From Aquificaceae bacterium (GTDB taxonomy: Bacteria > Aquificota > Aquificia > Aquificales > Aquificaceae): a DNA stretch of 6,731 nt. A program made the translations under genes and the position numbers. The stretch covers positions 1 to 6,731 of the forward strand of contig WFPN01000103.1 of the NCBI GenBank assembly GCA_015487535.1, given 5' to 3'. Shown in pieces: positions 1-6,342 of this stretch. Within the stretch, counting starts at the first letter, position 1; each line of letters starts with the position of its first letter. Below the pieces are notes generated by a model. The model was not told the origin of the DNA and did no database searches. It saw only the letters and a list, made by a program, of their open reading frames with translations.

Positions 1-37
1 ATTTCCTTCTGTTAAAATCTAAAACCTCGTTTGATTT

Positions 38-62
38 TTAGCTTTCAGGTATTGAAAACTAA
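38..62. repeat. Imperfect inverted repeat in the leader
   Basis: The arms TTAGCTTTC (38-46) and GAAAACTAA (54-62) are complementary at 8 of 9 positions around a 7-base spacer. A run of six T lies at 70-75, so the repeat might be a weak terminator of an upstream gene, but the stem is AT-rich and the T run is not adjacent. It could equally be a protein-binding site or chance in AT-rich DNA. Confidence 0.3.
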
Positions 63-73
63 GCTTCGATTTT

Positions 74-103
74 TTGAATATCAGAGAATTTGAATTTTAT
101 TAT
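74..103 (+). promoter_or_regulatory. Weak sigma70-like promoter candidate (distal)
   Basis: TTGAAT (74-79) and TATTAT (98-103) are separated by 18 bases, matching the -35 and -10 consensus at 4/6 and 5/6 positions. In AT-rich DNA such matches arise easily. If used, it would give an mRNA leader of roughly 160 bases. Confidence 0.2.
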
Positions 104-201
104 GTGGTTATTTAGGGATAATCGAATAATCATTGAGCCAAAACAACTTCTTCAAATGGCTGTATATCTCTTCTAACAGCGTTATAGCCTTCCCTTATAT
201 G

Positions 202-230
202 GAGCATTTTGCAACGCAAGGGGGATGCTC
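202..230 (+). repeat. Inverted repeat / possible leader hairpin or operator
   Basis: GAGCAT (202-207) and ATGCTC (225-230) are perfectly complementary around 17 bases. Inside lies a second short stem, TTGC (209-212) with GCAA (216-219) around AAC. As RNA this folds into a two-tier hairpin with a G-rich bulge (220-224); as DNA the outer arms could be a dyad operator. It sits 40-70 bases before the fdoG start and overlaps the proximal promoter candidate, which would suit a regulatory site. Function is inferred only. Confidence 0.4.
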
Positions 231-238
231 TTTAGATT
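209..238 (+). promoter_or_regulatory. Weak sigma70-like promoter candidate (proximal)
   Basis: TTGCAA (209-214) and TAGATT (233-238) lie 18 bases apart, each matching consensus at 4/6 positions. Transcription would start near 245, shortly before the Shine-Dalgarno sequence. The -35 element lies inside the 202-230 inverted repeat, so a protein bound there could block or assist polymerase. This is weak on sequence alone. Confidence 0.18.
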
Positions 239-252
239 TAAGTTTGAAATCT
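234..252 (+). repeat. Inverted repeat just upstream of the fdoG Shine-Dalgarno
   Basis: AGATTT (234-239) and AAATCT (247-252) are perfectly complementary around a 7-base spacer, ending five bases before the ribosome binding site. The all-AT-rich stem would be unstable as RNA at high temperature, so a DNA operator is at least as likely as an mRNA hairpin. Confidence 0.3.
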
Positions 253-256
253 TCAT

Positions 257-265
257 AAGGGGGTG
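257..265 (+). promoter_or_regulatory. Ribosome binding site of fdoG
   Basis: AAGGGGGTG differs at one position from the full anti-SD complement AAGGAGGTG and ends five bases before the ATG at 271. It supports 271 as the start, as does the Tat signal that begins right there. Confidence 0.75.
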
Positions 266-270
266 CAAGG

Positions 271-3200
271 ATGGATATCTCCAGGAGAGGCTTCCTGAAG
301 CTCTCCGCGGGAAGCTTGGGAGCGGGCCTCGTCGGAGGTCTCGGGTTTGATCTCACCCAAGCTCACGCCCGTGTGAGGGAGCTCAAGATCGCAAAGGCAA
401 AGGTCACCAAGAGCATATGTCCCTACTGCTCTGTCTCCTGTGGAGTTCTAGCCTACTCTCTCTCGGACGGAGCTATGAACGTCAAGGACAGGATAATCCA
501 CATCGAGGGCAACCCGGACGACCCCATAAACAGGGGAACGCTCTGCCCCAAGGGAGCTACCCTCAGGGACTTCGTGAATGCCCCGGACAGACTCACAAAG
601 CCCATGTACAGACCGGCCGGATCCTCCGAGTGGAAGGAGATAAGCTGGGACGAGGCTATAGAGAAGTTCGCCAGATGGGTCAAGGACACGAGGGACAGAA
701 CCTTCATCCACAAGGACAGGGCAGGAAGGGTTGTAAACAGATGCGACTCCATAATCTGGGCCGTGGGCTCACCCCTCGGGAACGAGGAAGGGTGGCTCAT
801 GGTCAAGATAGGTATAGCCCTAGGTCTTTCGGCACGAGAAACCCAGGCAACTATATGACACGCACCGACGGTGGCCAGTTTGGCCCCAACCTTCGGCAGA
901 GGAGCTATGACCAACAACTGGGTGGACATCTCCAACTCCGATCTAGTCTTCGTTATGGGAGGAAACCCTGCGGAGAACCACCCTTGCGGGTTCAAGTGGG
1001 CGATAAAGGCCCGTGAGAAGAGAGGAGCTAAGATAATATGCATTGATCCGAGGTTCAACAGGACCGCAGCAGTCGCCGACATATTCGCCCAGATAAGGCC
1101 CGGCTCCGATATCGCCCTCTTGGGAGGCCTTATAAACTACGTCCTCCAGAACGAAAAGTACCAGAAGGAGTACGTGAAGATACACACCACAGCCCCCTTC
1201 ATAGTTAGGGAGGACTTCGGCTTCAAGGACGGGCTCTTTACCGGATACGATCCAAAGACGAGGAGCTACGACAAGACAACATGGGACTACGAGTTTGACC
1301 CAGCCACAGGTTATCCGAAGATGGACCCGACCCTCAAGCACCCCAGATGCGTTCTTAATATCCTCAAGAAGCACTACTCCCGCTACACGCCCGAGGTTGT
1401 TTCCAAGATAACAGGAATTCCCAAGGAGAAGTTCCTCCAGATAGCGGAGGAGGTAGCAAAGTGCGGAGCTCCCAACAAGAACATGACCATTCTCTACGCT
1501 CTGGGATGGACACACCACTCCTACGGAACCCAGCTCATCAGAACGGCCTGCATGCTCCAGCTCCTCCTCGGGAACATAGGCGTGGCTGGAGGAGGTATAA
1601 ACGCCCTGAGAGGACACTCCAACGTTCAGGGGATGACGGACCTCGCCGGGCAGAACAAGAACCTCCCAACTTACATAAAGCCTCCCAAGCCCGAAGAGCA
1701 GACGCTCCAGCAGCACCTTAAGAACAGGACTCCAAGAAAACTCCATCCCACGAGCATGAACTACTGGGCAAACTACCCCAAGTTCTTCATCAGCTTCCTC
1801 AAGTGTATGTGGGGTGAACACGCCAGGCCCGAGAACGACTTCGCCTACGACTACCTCTACAAGCCCGAAGGCGGGTACAACTCCTGGGATAAGTTCATAG
1901 ACGACATGTACAAGGGCAAGATCGAGGGTATGGTGACCGTGGCCCTCAACTTCGTAAACAACACCCCCAACGCCAAGAAGACGGTCAGGGCCCTGAAGAA
2001 CCTCAAGTGGATGGTGGTAATGGACCCCTTCATGATAGAGACCGCCCAGTTCTGGAAGGCCGAAGGGGTGAACCCCTCGGACATAAAGACGGAAGTCCTC
2101 GTTCTTCCCACCGCCACGTTCCTTGAGAAGGAAGGCTCTATGACCAATAGCGCGAGATGGATAAAGTGGAAGTACAAGGCCACCGATCCTCCAGGAGAGG
2201 CCAAGGACGAGTTCTGGATATTCGGAAGGTTCTTCATGAAGCTAAAAGAACTCTACGAGAAGGAGGGCGGAGCTTTCCCCGAGCCCATACTCCACCTCAC
2301 CTGGCCCTACCAGAACCCCTACTACCCGACGGCGGAGGAGATACTCACCGAGATAAACGGTTACTACACGAGGGACGTGGACGGCCACAAGAAGGGAGAG
2401 AGAGTCAAGCTCTTTACCGCCCTCAGGGACGACGGCTCCACAGCCTGTGGTGGATGGCTTTACTCCGGGGTCTATCCACCGGAAGGGAACCTCGCAAAGA
2501 GGACAGACCTACACGATCCGCTCGGTCTTGGAACCTATCCCAACTACGCCTGGAACTGGCCCGCCAACAGGAGGGTTCTCTACAACAGGGCATCCGCGGA
2601 CGCCAAGGGAAGGCCCTGGGATCCGGAGAGACCGCTTCTGAGATGGGATCCCGAGAAGGGAAGATGGGTAGGAGACACACCGGACACCGCAGCCACCGCA
2701 CCACCCGAGAAGGGTATAGGAGCCTTCATAATGCTCCCAGAGGGCAGAGGAAGGCTGTTCGCGGCCAAGAGCTACGCCACCTTCAAGGACGGACCTCTCC
2801 CCGAACACTACGAGCCTTACGAGTCGCCCGTTGAGAATGTCCTCCACCCGAAGGTTCCCCACAACCCCGTTGCGAAGGTCTATAAGTCGGACATAGACCT
2901 TCTCGGAACTCCGGACAAGTTCCCCTACGTTGCCACTACCTACAGGCTCACCGAACACTACCACTTCTGGACGAAGCACATATACGGAACCGCACATCTG
3001 GCACCTGTGATGTTCATAGAGATACCCGAGGAGCTCGCCAAGGAGAAGGGGATCCAGAACGGAGACATGGTCAGGGTATCCACCGCGAGGGCATCGATAG
3101 AGGCTATCGCACTGGTGACTAAGAGAATAAAGCCCCTTCAGGTAGCTGGGAAGACCGTTTACACCGTTGGAATACCCATACACTGGGGCTTCGAGGGACT

Positions 3201-3309
3201 CGTGAAGGGAGCGATAGCTAACTTCATAACACCCAACGTGTGGGATCCCAACTCGAGGACGCCCGAGTTCAAGGGCTTCCTCGCCAACATAGAGAAGGTG
3301 AGAGCTTAA
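271..3309 (+). CDS. fdoG: Selenocysteine-containing formate dehydrogenase, catalytic alpha subunit (FdoG/FdnG type)
   Basis: Oxidises formate to CO2 on the outer face of the membrane. Read through the UGA at 856-858 as selenocysteine, it is one 1012-residue protein, close to the roughly 1015 of E. coli FdnG/FdoG. The N-terminus has a Tat signal (SRRGFLK at residues 4-10, hydrophobic stretch, likely cleavage after AHA near residue 33). Next comes the 4Fe-4S ligand set C50, C53, C57, C92, followed by K94. Sec196-His197 leads into the conserved segment PTVASLAPTFGRGAMTN. ALRGHSN near residue 447 matches the active-site arginine region. The MGD-binding C-terminal domain starts near residue 890 (LTEHYHFWTKH) and includes IPIHWGFEG. 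Alignment from memory to the E. coli enzymes is collinear throughout. It opens the operon; fdoH follows after 13 bases. An automatic gene caller would break it into two genes at the UGA. Whether the metal is Mo or W cannot be told. Confidence 0.97.
856..896 (+). promoter_or_regulatory. Selenocysteine UGA codon with bacterial SECIS hairpin
   Basis: The UGA (856-858) is followed within the coding sequence by a hairpin. The upper stem is GGCC (873-876) with GGCC (882-885) plus GG (870-871) with CC (886-887), with U872 bulged and the loop AGUUU (877-881). A lower stem CCGA (865-868) with UCGG (893-896) can form. Counting the U of UGA as 1, the bulged U is position 17 and the loop G and U are 23 and 24, the same positions known to be recognised by SelB in E. 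coli SECIS elements. This strongly supports Sec insertion rather than termination. Confidence 0.92.
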
Positions 3310-3322
3310 AGGAGGGGTAAAG

Positions 3323-4234
3323 ATGAGCACCTTGACCACAGGAGGAACCGTAGGGCTCGGGGTCAGGAGGCTATCGGCAACGAAGGAGCCGGACACCTCT
3401 ATAAAGAGCTACCCCGAGCTCGCCATACTCGTTGATATCTCCGCGTGTATAGGTTGCAAAGCCTGTGAGGCAGCCTGCCAGCAGTGGCACGATCTCACCC
3501 CGCCGATAATGACCCCCGAGGAGGTAGTCCAGAGGAAGATAGCGGGCTACCAGTCCCATCCGGACCTCAGACCGGATCTCTTCATGCTGATGAAGTTCAA
3601 CGAGGTCGAAACCAGTAAGGGGTTCGCCTGGCTCATAACAAAGTACCAGTGTATGCACTGCAGGGAGCCGGGATGCCTTATAGCCTGTCCCGCTCCCGGT
3701 GCGGTTATCCAGTATCAGAACGGGGTGGTGGATTTCGATCACTCCAAGTGCATAGGATGCAAGATGTGCCTGGTTGGATGCCCCTTCGACGTCCCGAGGT
3801 ACGATGCCAACAACAAGCCCTGGAAGTGTAACTTCTGCATAGACAGGGTCGAGGCTGGACTTGAACCAGCCTGTGTGAAGACCTGTCCTACCAACTGCCT
3901 AACCTTCGGCCTTAAAAAGGATATGGTAGAGAAAGGCAAGAAGATCGTGGAGAGCCTCAAGAAGAGGGGATACGAGAACGCAACCCTATACGATCCGCCA
4001 GGTGTGAACGGAACGGGCTACATCTACGTCCTCCCCCACGGGGATCACGTTAAGGACTACAACCTACCCGAGAACCCGAGGGTGGACGCCTCGATAGGTC
4101 TCTGGAAGGGACCCCTCAAAACCATAGGAAGCATAGCCCTCTGGGGCGCACTGATCGGGGCTTTCCTCCAGCTTATACTCTGGGGACCGATAAAGGTCCT
4201 TGGGGGCAAAGAGGAGAAGAGAGAGGAGGGTTAA
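3323..4234 (+). CDS. fdoH: Formate dehydrogenase iron-sulfur beta subunit
   Basis: Electron-transfer subunit that passes electrons from FdoG to the cytochrome b subunit. The 303 residues contain four cysteine clusters for four [4Fe-4S] centres: C42/45/48/52, C110/113/118/122, C143/146/149/153 and C169/172/184/188. An extra C192 follows. One C-terminal hydrophobic helix (about residues 267-288) anchors it in the membrane, as in E. coli FdnH (294 residues). It has no signal peptide of its own and is expected to travel with FdoG through Tat, as known for this family. Start choice rests on the strong ribosome site AAAGGAGGGG (3308-3317), which overlaps the fdoG stop. The short charged tail ends two bases before fdoI. 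Confidence 0.96.
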   Translation: MSTLTTGGTVGLGVRRLSATKEPDTSIKSYPELAILVDISACIGCKACEAACQQWHDLTPPIMTPEEVVQRKIAGYQSHPDLRPDLFMLMKFNEVETSKGFAWLITKYQCMHCREPGCLIACPAPGAVIQYQNGVVDFDHSKCIGCKMCLVGCPFDVPRYDANNKPWKCNFCIDRVEAGLEPACVKTCPTNCLTFGLKKDMVEKGKKIVESLKKRGYENATLYDPPGVNGTGYIYVLPHGDHVKDYNLPENPRVDASIGLWKGPLKTIGSIALWGALIGAFLQLILWGPIKVLGGKEEKREEG

Positions 4235-4236
4235 TC

Positions 4237-4872
4237 ATGGCTGTTGAGAGCACGAAGGTTTACGAGGAGCAGATAGAGAGGTTTTCCGCCTTCGACAGAG
4301 TTCTTCACTGGGTTACCGCCCTCGCCTTCCTCTACTGCATGCTTTCGGGTATAGGGATAGCCTATTCCAAGTTCCATTGGCTCCTTACCTTCCTGGGTGG
4401 TGGTGAGTTCGCGCGCTGGCTCCATCCGTGGGCCGGCGTCGTCTTCTCCATAGGTGCTGTCCTGATGATAATAAAGTGGGCGAGAGACATGGTCCTAACC
4501 GGGGAGGACATACTCTTCCTTTCAAGGATAAAGGCCTACATCTCGGGAAAACACGAGGAACTCCCTGAGGCGGGGAAGTTCAACGGCGGGCAGAAGCTCT
4601 ACGCCTGGATAGTGTTCATAAGCGCCATAGTTTTCTTCCTGACTGGTATAGTTATGTGGTTCCCGGAGAACTTCGACATAGGTCTAGTAAGATGGTCGGT
4701 CGTGATACACACTATATCCTTCATAATCGCGGGGGCCTTCACCATAATCCACATCTACATGGGAACCGTGGGCGTCCCCGGTTCGATCTGGGGGATGATA
4801 GGAGGCAAGGTCTCCGCCACCTGGGCCAAGTTCCACCATCCCAAATGGTACAGGGAGGTTAAGGGAGAATGA
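4237..4872 (+). CDS. fdoI: Formate dehydrogenase cytochrome b556 gamma subunit
   Basis: Di-heme membrane subunit that receives electrons from FdoH and reduces quinone. It has 211 residues, against about 211-217 in E. coli FdoI/FdnI. Four membrane helices can be seen at roughly 23-44, 61-83, 121-142 and 153-176. H24 (RVLHW), H63 (WLHPWAG), H158 (VVIHT) and H172 (IIHIYMG) fall where the four heme-ligand histidines of E. coli FdnI lie. FNGGQK at 115-120 matches the family segment whose Asn and Gly lie near the menaquinone site. The ribosome site GAGGAGGG (4223-4230) is inside the end of fdoH. Its UGA stop overlaps the fdhE ATG as ATGA, suggesting translational coupling. Confidence 0.95.
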   Translation: MAVESTKVYEEQIERFSAFDRVLHWVTALAFLYCMLSGIGIAYSKFHWLLTFLGGGEFARWLHPWAGVVFSIGAVLMIIKWARDMVLTGEDILFLSRIKAYISGKHEELPEAGKFNGGQKLYAWIVFISAIVFFLTGIVMWFPENFDIGLVRWSVVIHTISFIIAGAFTIIHIYMGTVGVPGSIWGMIGGKVSATWAKFHHPKWYREVKGE

Positions 4873-5705
4873 ACGTATTCAAACAAAAGGAGAGGGAGTT
4901 CGCCCTCGGGCGGCTCCCTACACTGAAGGAAAAGTTTCCCGAATCCAAGGAGATCCTCAGCTTCATGGAGCACGTCATATCTTTCCAAAAAGGGGTAATG
5001 GAGGATCTCTTAGATAAGGATCTTGGCATAGACATCTCCTCCGCAGACTCGAGGATAGGGAAGGGGAAGCCCGCTCTCAAATTAACTGGGATAAACTGGG
5101 GGCCCTTCCTGAGCTATCTCTGGCCTCTCTTAGACCTCCTTGATCAGGTGGGGACGGGGGAGGTGAGGGAGGGGGTAAGTTACCTCAAAAGCCTCGGTAA
5201 GGAAGAGATCCTTTCTAACCTAAACTACTTCCTAGAAAACCAGATGGCGGACGACGTCTCACGCTTCATATTCATGGCATGGCTCCAGCCTATACTCTAC
5301 GTGATCGCAGATGGAATAGAGTTCGATAAAGAACAGTGGCTGAGGAACTTCTGCCCCGTCTGTGGGTTCAGACCTTCAGTGTCCTTCATCATGGACGCCG
5401 AAGAAGGTGAAGGGGCTAGATTCCTCAGGTGTTCACTGTGTTTAACAGACTGGTTTTACATAAGGACGAAGTGCGTGAACTGCGGGAACAGCGAGGACGA
5501 TAAGCTCGACTACTTCGTGGATCAAAGCCAGGACTACATACACATCCAGACCTGCAAGGTATGTGATCATTACATAAAGATCGTAGATATGAGGAAGGAG
5601 GGTTTAGCTGTTCCAGATCTTGAAGACATAGCCTCGGTGAGCCTGGATCTCTGGGCTCAGGAGAAGGGCTACGTTAAGTTCGAGAGGAACCTCCTCGGCT
5701 TCTGA
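4869..5705 (+). CDS. fdhE: Formate dehydrogenase accessory/maturation protein FdhE
   Basis: Cytoplasmic factor required for active, exported formate dehydrogenase; in E. coli it binds the catalytic subunit and carries iron on cysteine pairs. The 278 residues are slightly shorter than E. coli FdhE (about 309). The N-terminal half is helical and lacks obvious motifs. The C-terminal half has four CxxC pairs: C162/C165 (FCPVCGFRPS), C188/C191, C202/C205 (KCVNCGNSE) and C229/C232 (CKVC), the rubredoxin-like arrangement of the family. There is no signal peptide. It starts inside the fdoI stop (ATGA), with GGGAGG at 4853-4858 as a likely ribosome site. The stop is UGA, and the next gene begins one base later. 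Confidence 0.93.
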   Translation: MNVFKQKEREFALGRLPTLKEKFPESKEILSFMEHVISFQKGVMEDLLDKDLGIDISSADSRIGKGKPALKLTGINWGPFLSYLWPLLDLLDQVGTGEVREGVSYLKSLGKEEILSNLNYFLENQMADDVSRFIFMAWLQPILYVIADGIEFDKEQWLRNFCPVCGFRPSVSFIMDAEEGEGARFLRCSLCLTDWFYIRTKCVNCGNSEDDKLDYFVDQSQDYIHIQTCKVCDHYIKIVDMRKEGLAVPDLEDIASVSLDLWAQEKGYVKFERNLLGF

Positions 5706-5715
5706 GATGAGGAGG
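5690..5715 (+). promoter_or_regulatory. Hairpin enclosing the start codon of the GcvH-like gene
   Basis: CCTCCTC (5690-5696) is perfectly complementary to GAGGAGG (5709-5715), leaving a 12-base loop that holds the fdhE UGA and the AU of the next AUG. No good Shine-Dalgarno lies at normal distance before the AUG at 5707. The stem would hide the start unless ribosomes finishing fdhE open it, so translational coupling is inferred. The GAGGAGG arm also encodes the start of the arginine run, so the pairing may be a by-product of coding. Confidence 0.35.
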
Positions 5716-6234
5716 AGGAGTTTCATAAAGGCTGTTCTATTGGCTCCCTTCTTTTACAGGAGTGTGGCCTTGGGAAAGGATATAAAAGTCTTAGGGTGTA
5801 CGATCAAAGAAGACCGGCTCTACAGGGTCGAGCCCCACAGGATGCTCTTTCAGTGGGTAAAGCATGAGGGGGAAAAGGTTTACTCGGTGGGGATGATGTC
5901 TATCCTCGCAGCTCTGACCTATCCTCTATACTCCATCAGGGTAAAGCCCGTTGGAACGAAACTGGAGTTCGACGACAACCTTGCCACCGTAGAGGCTGGC
6001 AAGAGGATAGCCACCTTCCCGACGCCAATTTCGGGAAAGATCGTGGAGATAAACGAGATGGTCGTGAATGACCCTGAGGTAGTAAACAGGAAACCTTACA
6101 GCTCCTGGATAGCTAAGCTCGAGATAGGCAACCTGGAGGATCTAAAGCGTCTGCAAAAACCCCAGGAGGTTCTGGAGGCTATCAAAGAGGTGATAATAGA
6201 AGAGGATGTGGACTGCTCGAAGGTCGAGGAGTAG
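5707..6234 (+). CDS. GcvH-like (lipoyl-domain) protein with Tat-type signal, function unknown
   Basis: Related to the glycine cleavage H protein, but with an extra N-terminus. The 175 residues begin with RRRSFIK and a moderately hydrophobic stretch to about residue 23 (possible cleavage after ALG), resembling a twin-arginine signal. The H-protein core runs from about 38 to 150: LFQWVKHEGEKVYSVGMMS, then VEAGKRIATFPTPISGKIVEINE, then NDPEVVNRKPYSSWIAKLEI, which match the corresponding H-protein blocks. K99, with E96 three residues before it, sits at the lipoyl-lysine position, but the local sequence EAGKRIA differs from the usual ESVKAVS. Cysteines occur at 31 and 170, and the C-terminus is acidic. 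It lies one base after fdhE and shares its last base with selC. No P, T or L proteins of glycine cleavage are nearby, so a role in the glycine cleavage system is doubtful. Export and lipoylation are both inferred. Confidence 0.8.
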   Translation: MRRRSFIKAVLLAPFFYRSVALGKDIKVLGCTIKEDRLYRVEPHRMLFQWVKHEGEKVYSVGMMSILAALTYPLYSIRVKPVGTKLEFDDNLATVEAGKRIATFPTPISGKIVEINEMVVNDPEVVNRKPYSSWIAKLEIGNLEDLKRLQKPQEVLEAIKEVIIEEDVDCSKVEE

Positions 6235-6333
6235 GGAGAGGTTGGTAGGCTGGTGCCGCCCCGGGACTTCAAATCCCGCGGGAGGCTCCGGAGGGGAGTC
6301 TCCGGAGGGTTCGATTCCCTCCCTCTCCCGCCA
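6234..6333 (+). tRNA. selC: Selenocysteine tRNA, anticodon UCA
   Basis: Reads UGA as selenocysteine, and so serves fdoG. The fold has an 8-bp acceptor stem (6234-6241 with 6322-6329), discriminator G6330 and encoded CCA (6331-6333). The anticodon stem CGGGA/TCCCG (6262-6266, 6274-6278) holds loop CTTCAAA with anticodon TCA (6269-6271). The long variable arm has 9 pairs including one G-U (6281-6289 with 6295-6303). The T stem is 5 bp, GAGGG/CCCTC (6305-6309, 6317-6321), with loop TTCGATT. The 8+5 acceptor/T arrangement and the long variable arm are diagnostic of bacterial tRNA-Sec. The D arm (about 6244-6260) has six pairs, including one G-U, with A6247 unpaired and a TGGT loop. The first base overlaps the last base of the preceding TAG stop. 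It is about 100 bases long, against 95 in E. coli. Confidence 0.96.
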
Positions 6334-6342
6334 TGAAAGGAC

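Larger units (their letters stand above)
1..270. other. AT-rich non-coding leader upstream of fdoG
   Basis: No credible coding sequence is seen on either strand. The stretch is markedly richer in A+T than the genes that follow, and the change is abrupt at the fdoG start. It holds three inverted repeats (38-62, 202-230, 234-252), two weak sigma70-like promoter candidates and the fdoG ribosome binding site. It probably contains the operon promoter and regulatory sites. No end of an upstream gene is visible, so the neighbouring gene on the left is unknown. Confidence 0.75.

Noticed and set aside
200..213. Sigma54-like -24/-12 promoter (TGG...TTGCA)
   Set aside because: The GG (201-202) and GC (211-212) elements are separated by 8 bases, not the required 10.
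100..270. Molybdenum-cofactor riboswitch in the leader
   Set aside because: The only structure seen is two short hairpins; nothing like the larger multi-stem Moco motif is recognisable by eye.
271..858. A complete 195-residue protein, with a second protein starting at the GTG at 871
   Set aside because: Both halves align without a gap to one FdnG/FdoG, the UGA is at the known Sec position, and a SECIS hairpin follows. It is a selenoprotein gene, not a pseudogene or two genes.
943..3396. Long antisense open frames (about 290 codons each at 943-1821 and 2509-3396)
   Set aside because: They mirror fdoG codon bias, have low-complexity non-domain translations, and oppose a clearly real gene.
5788..5799. 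Lipobox (VLGC, C31) in the GcvH-like protein
   Set aside because: The residues before it (KDIKVLG) are charged rather than a hydrophobic signal core, so a lipoprotein signal is unlikely.
5703..5868. UGA of fdhE as a second selenocysteine codon
   Set aside because: The protein ends at the normal FdhE C-terminus, the sequence beyond is in conflict with the GcvH-like gene, and no SECIS with correct spacing is seen.
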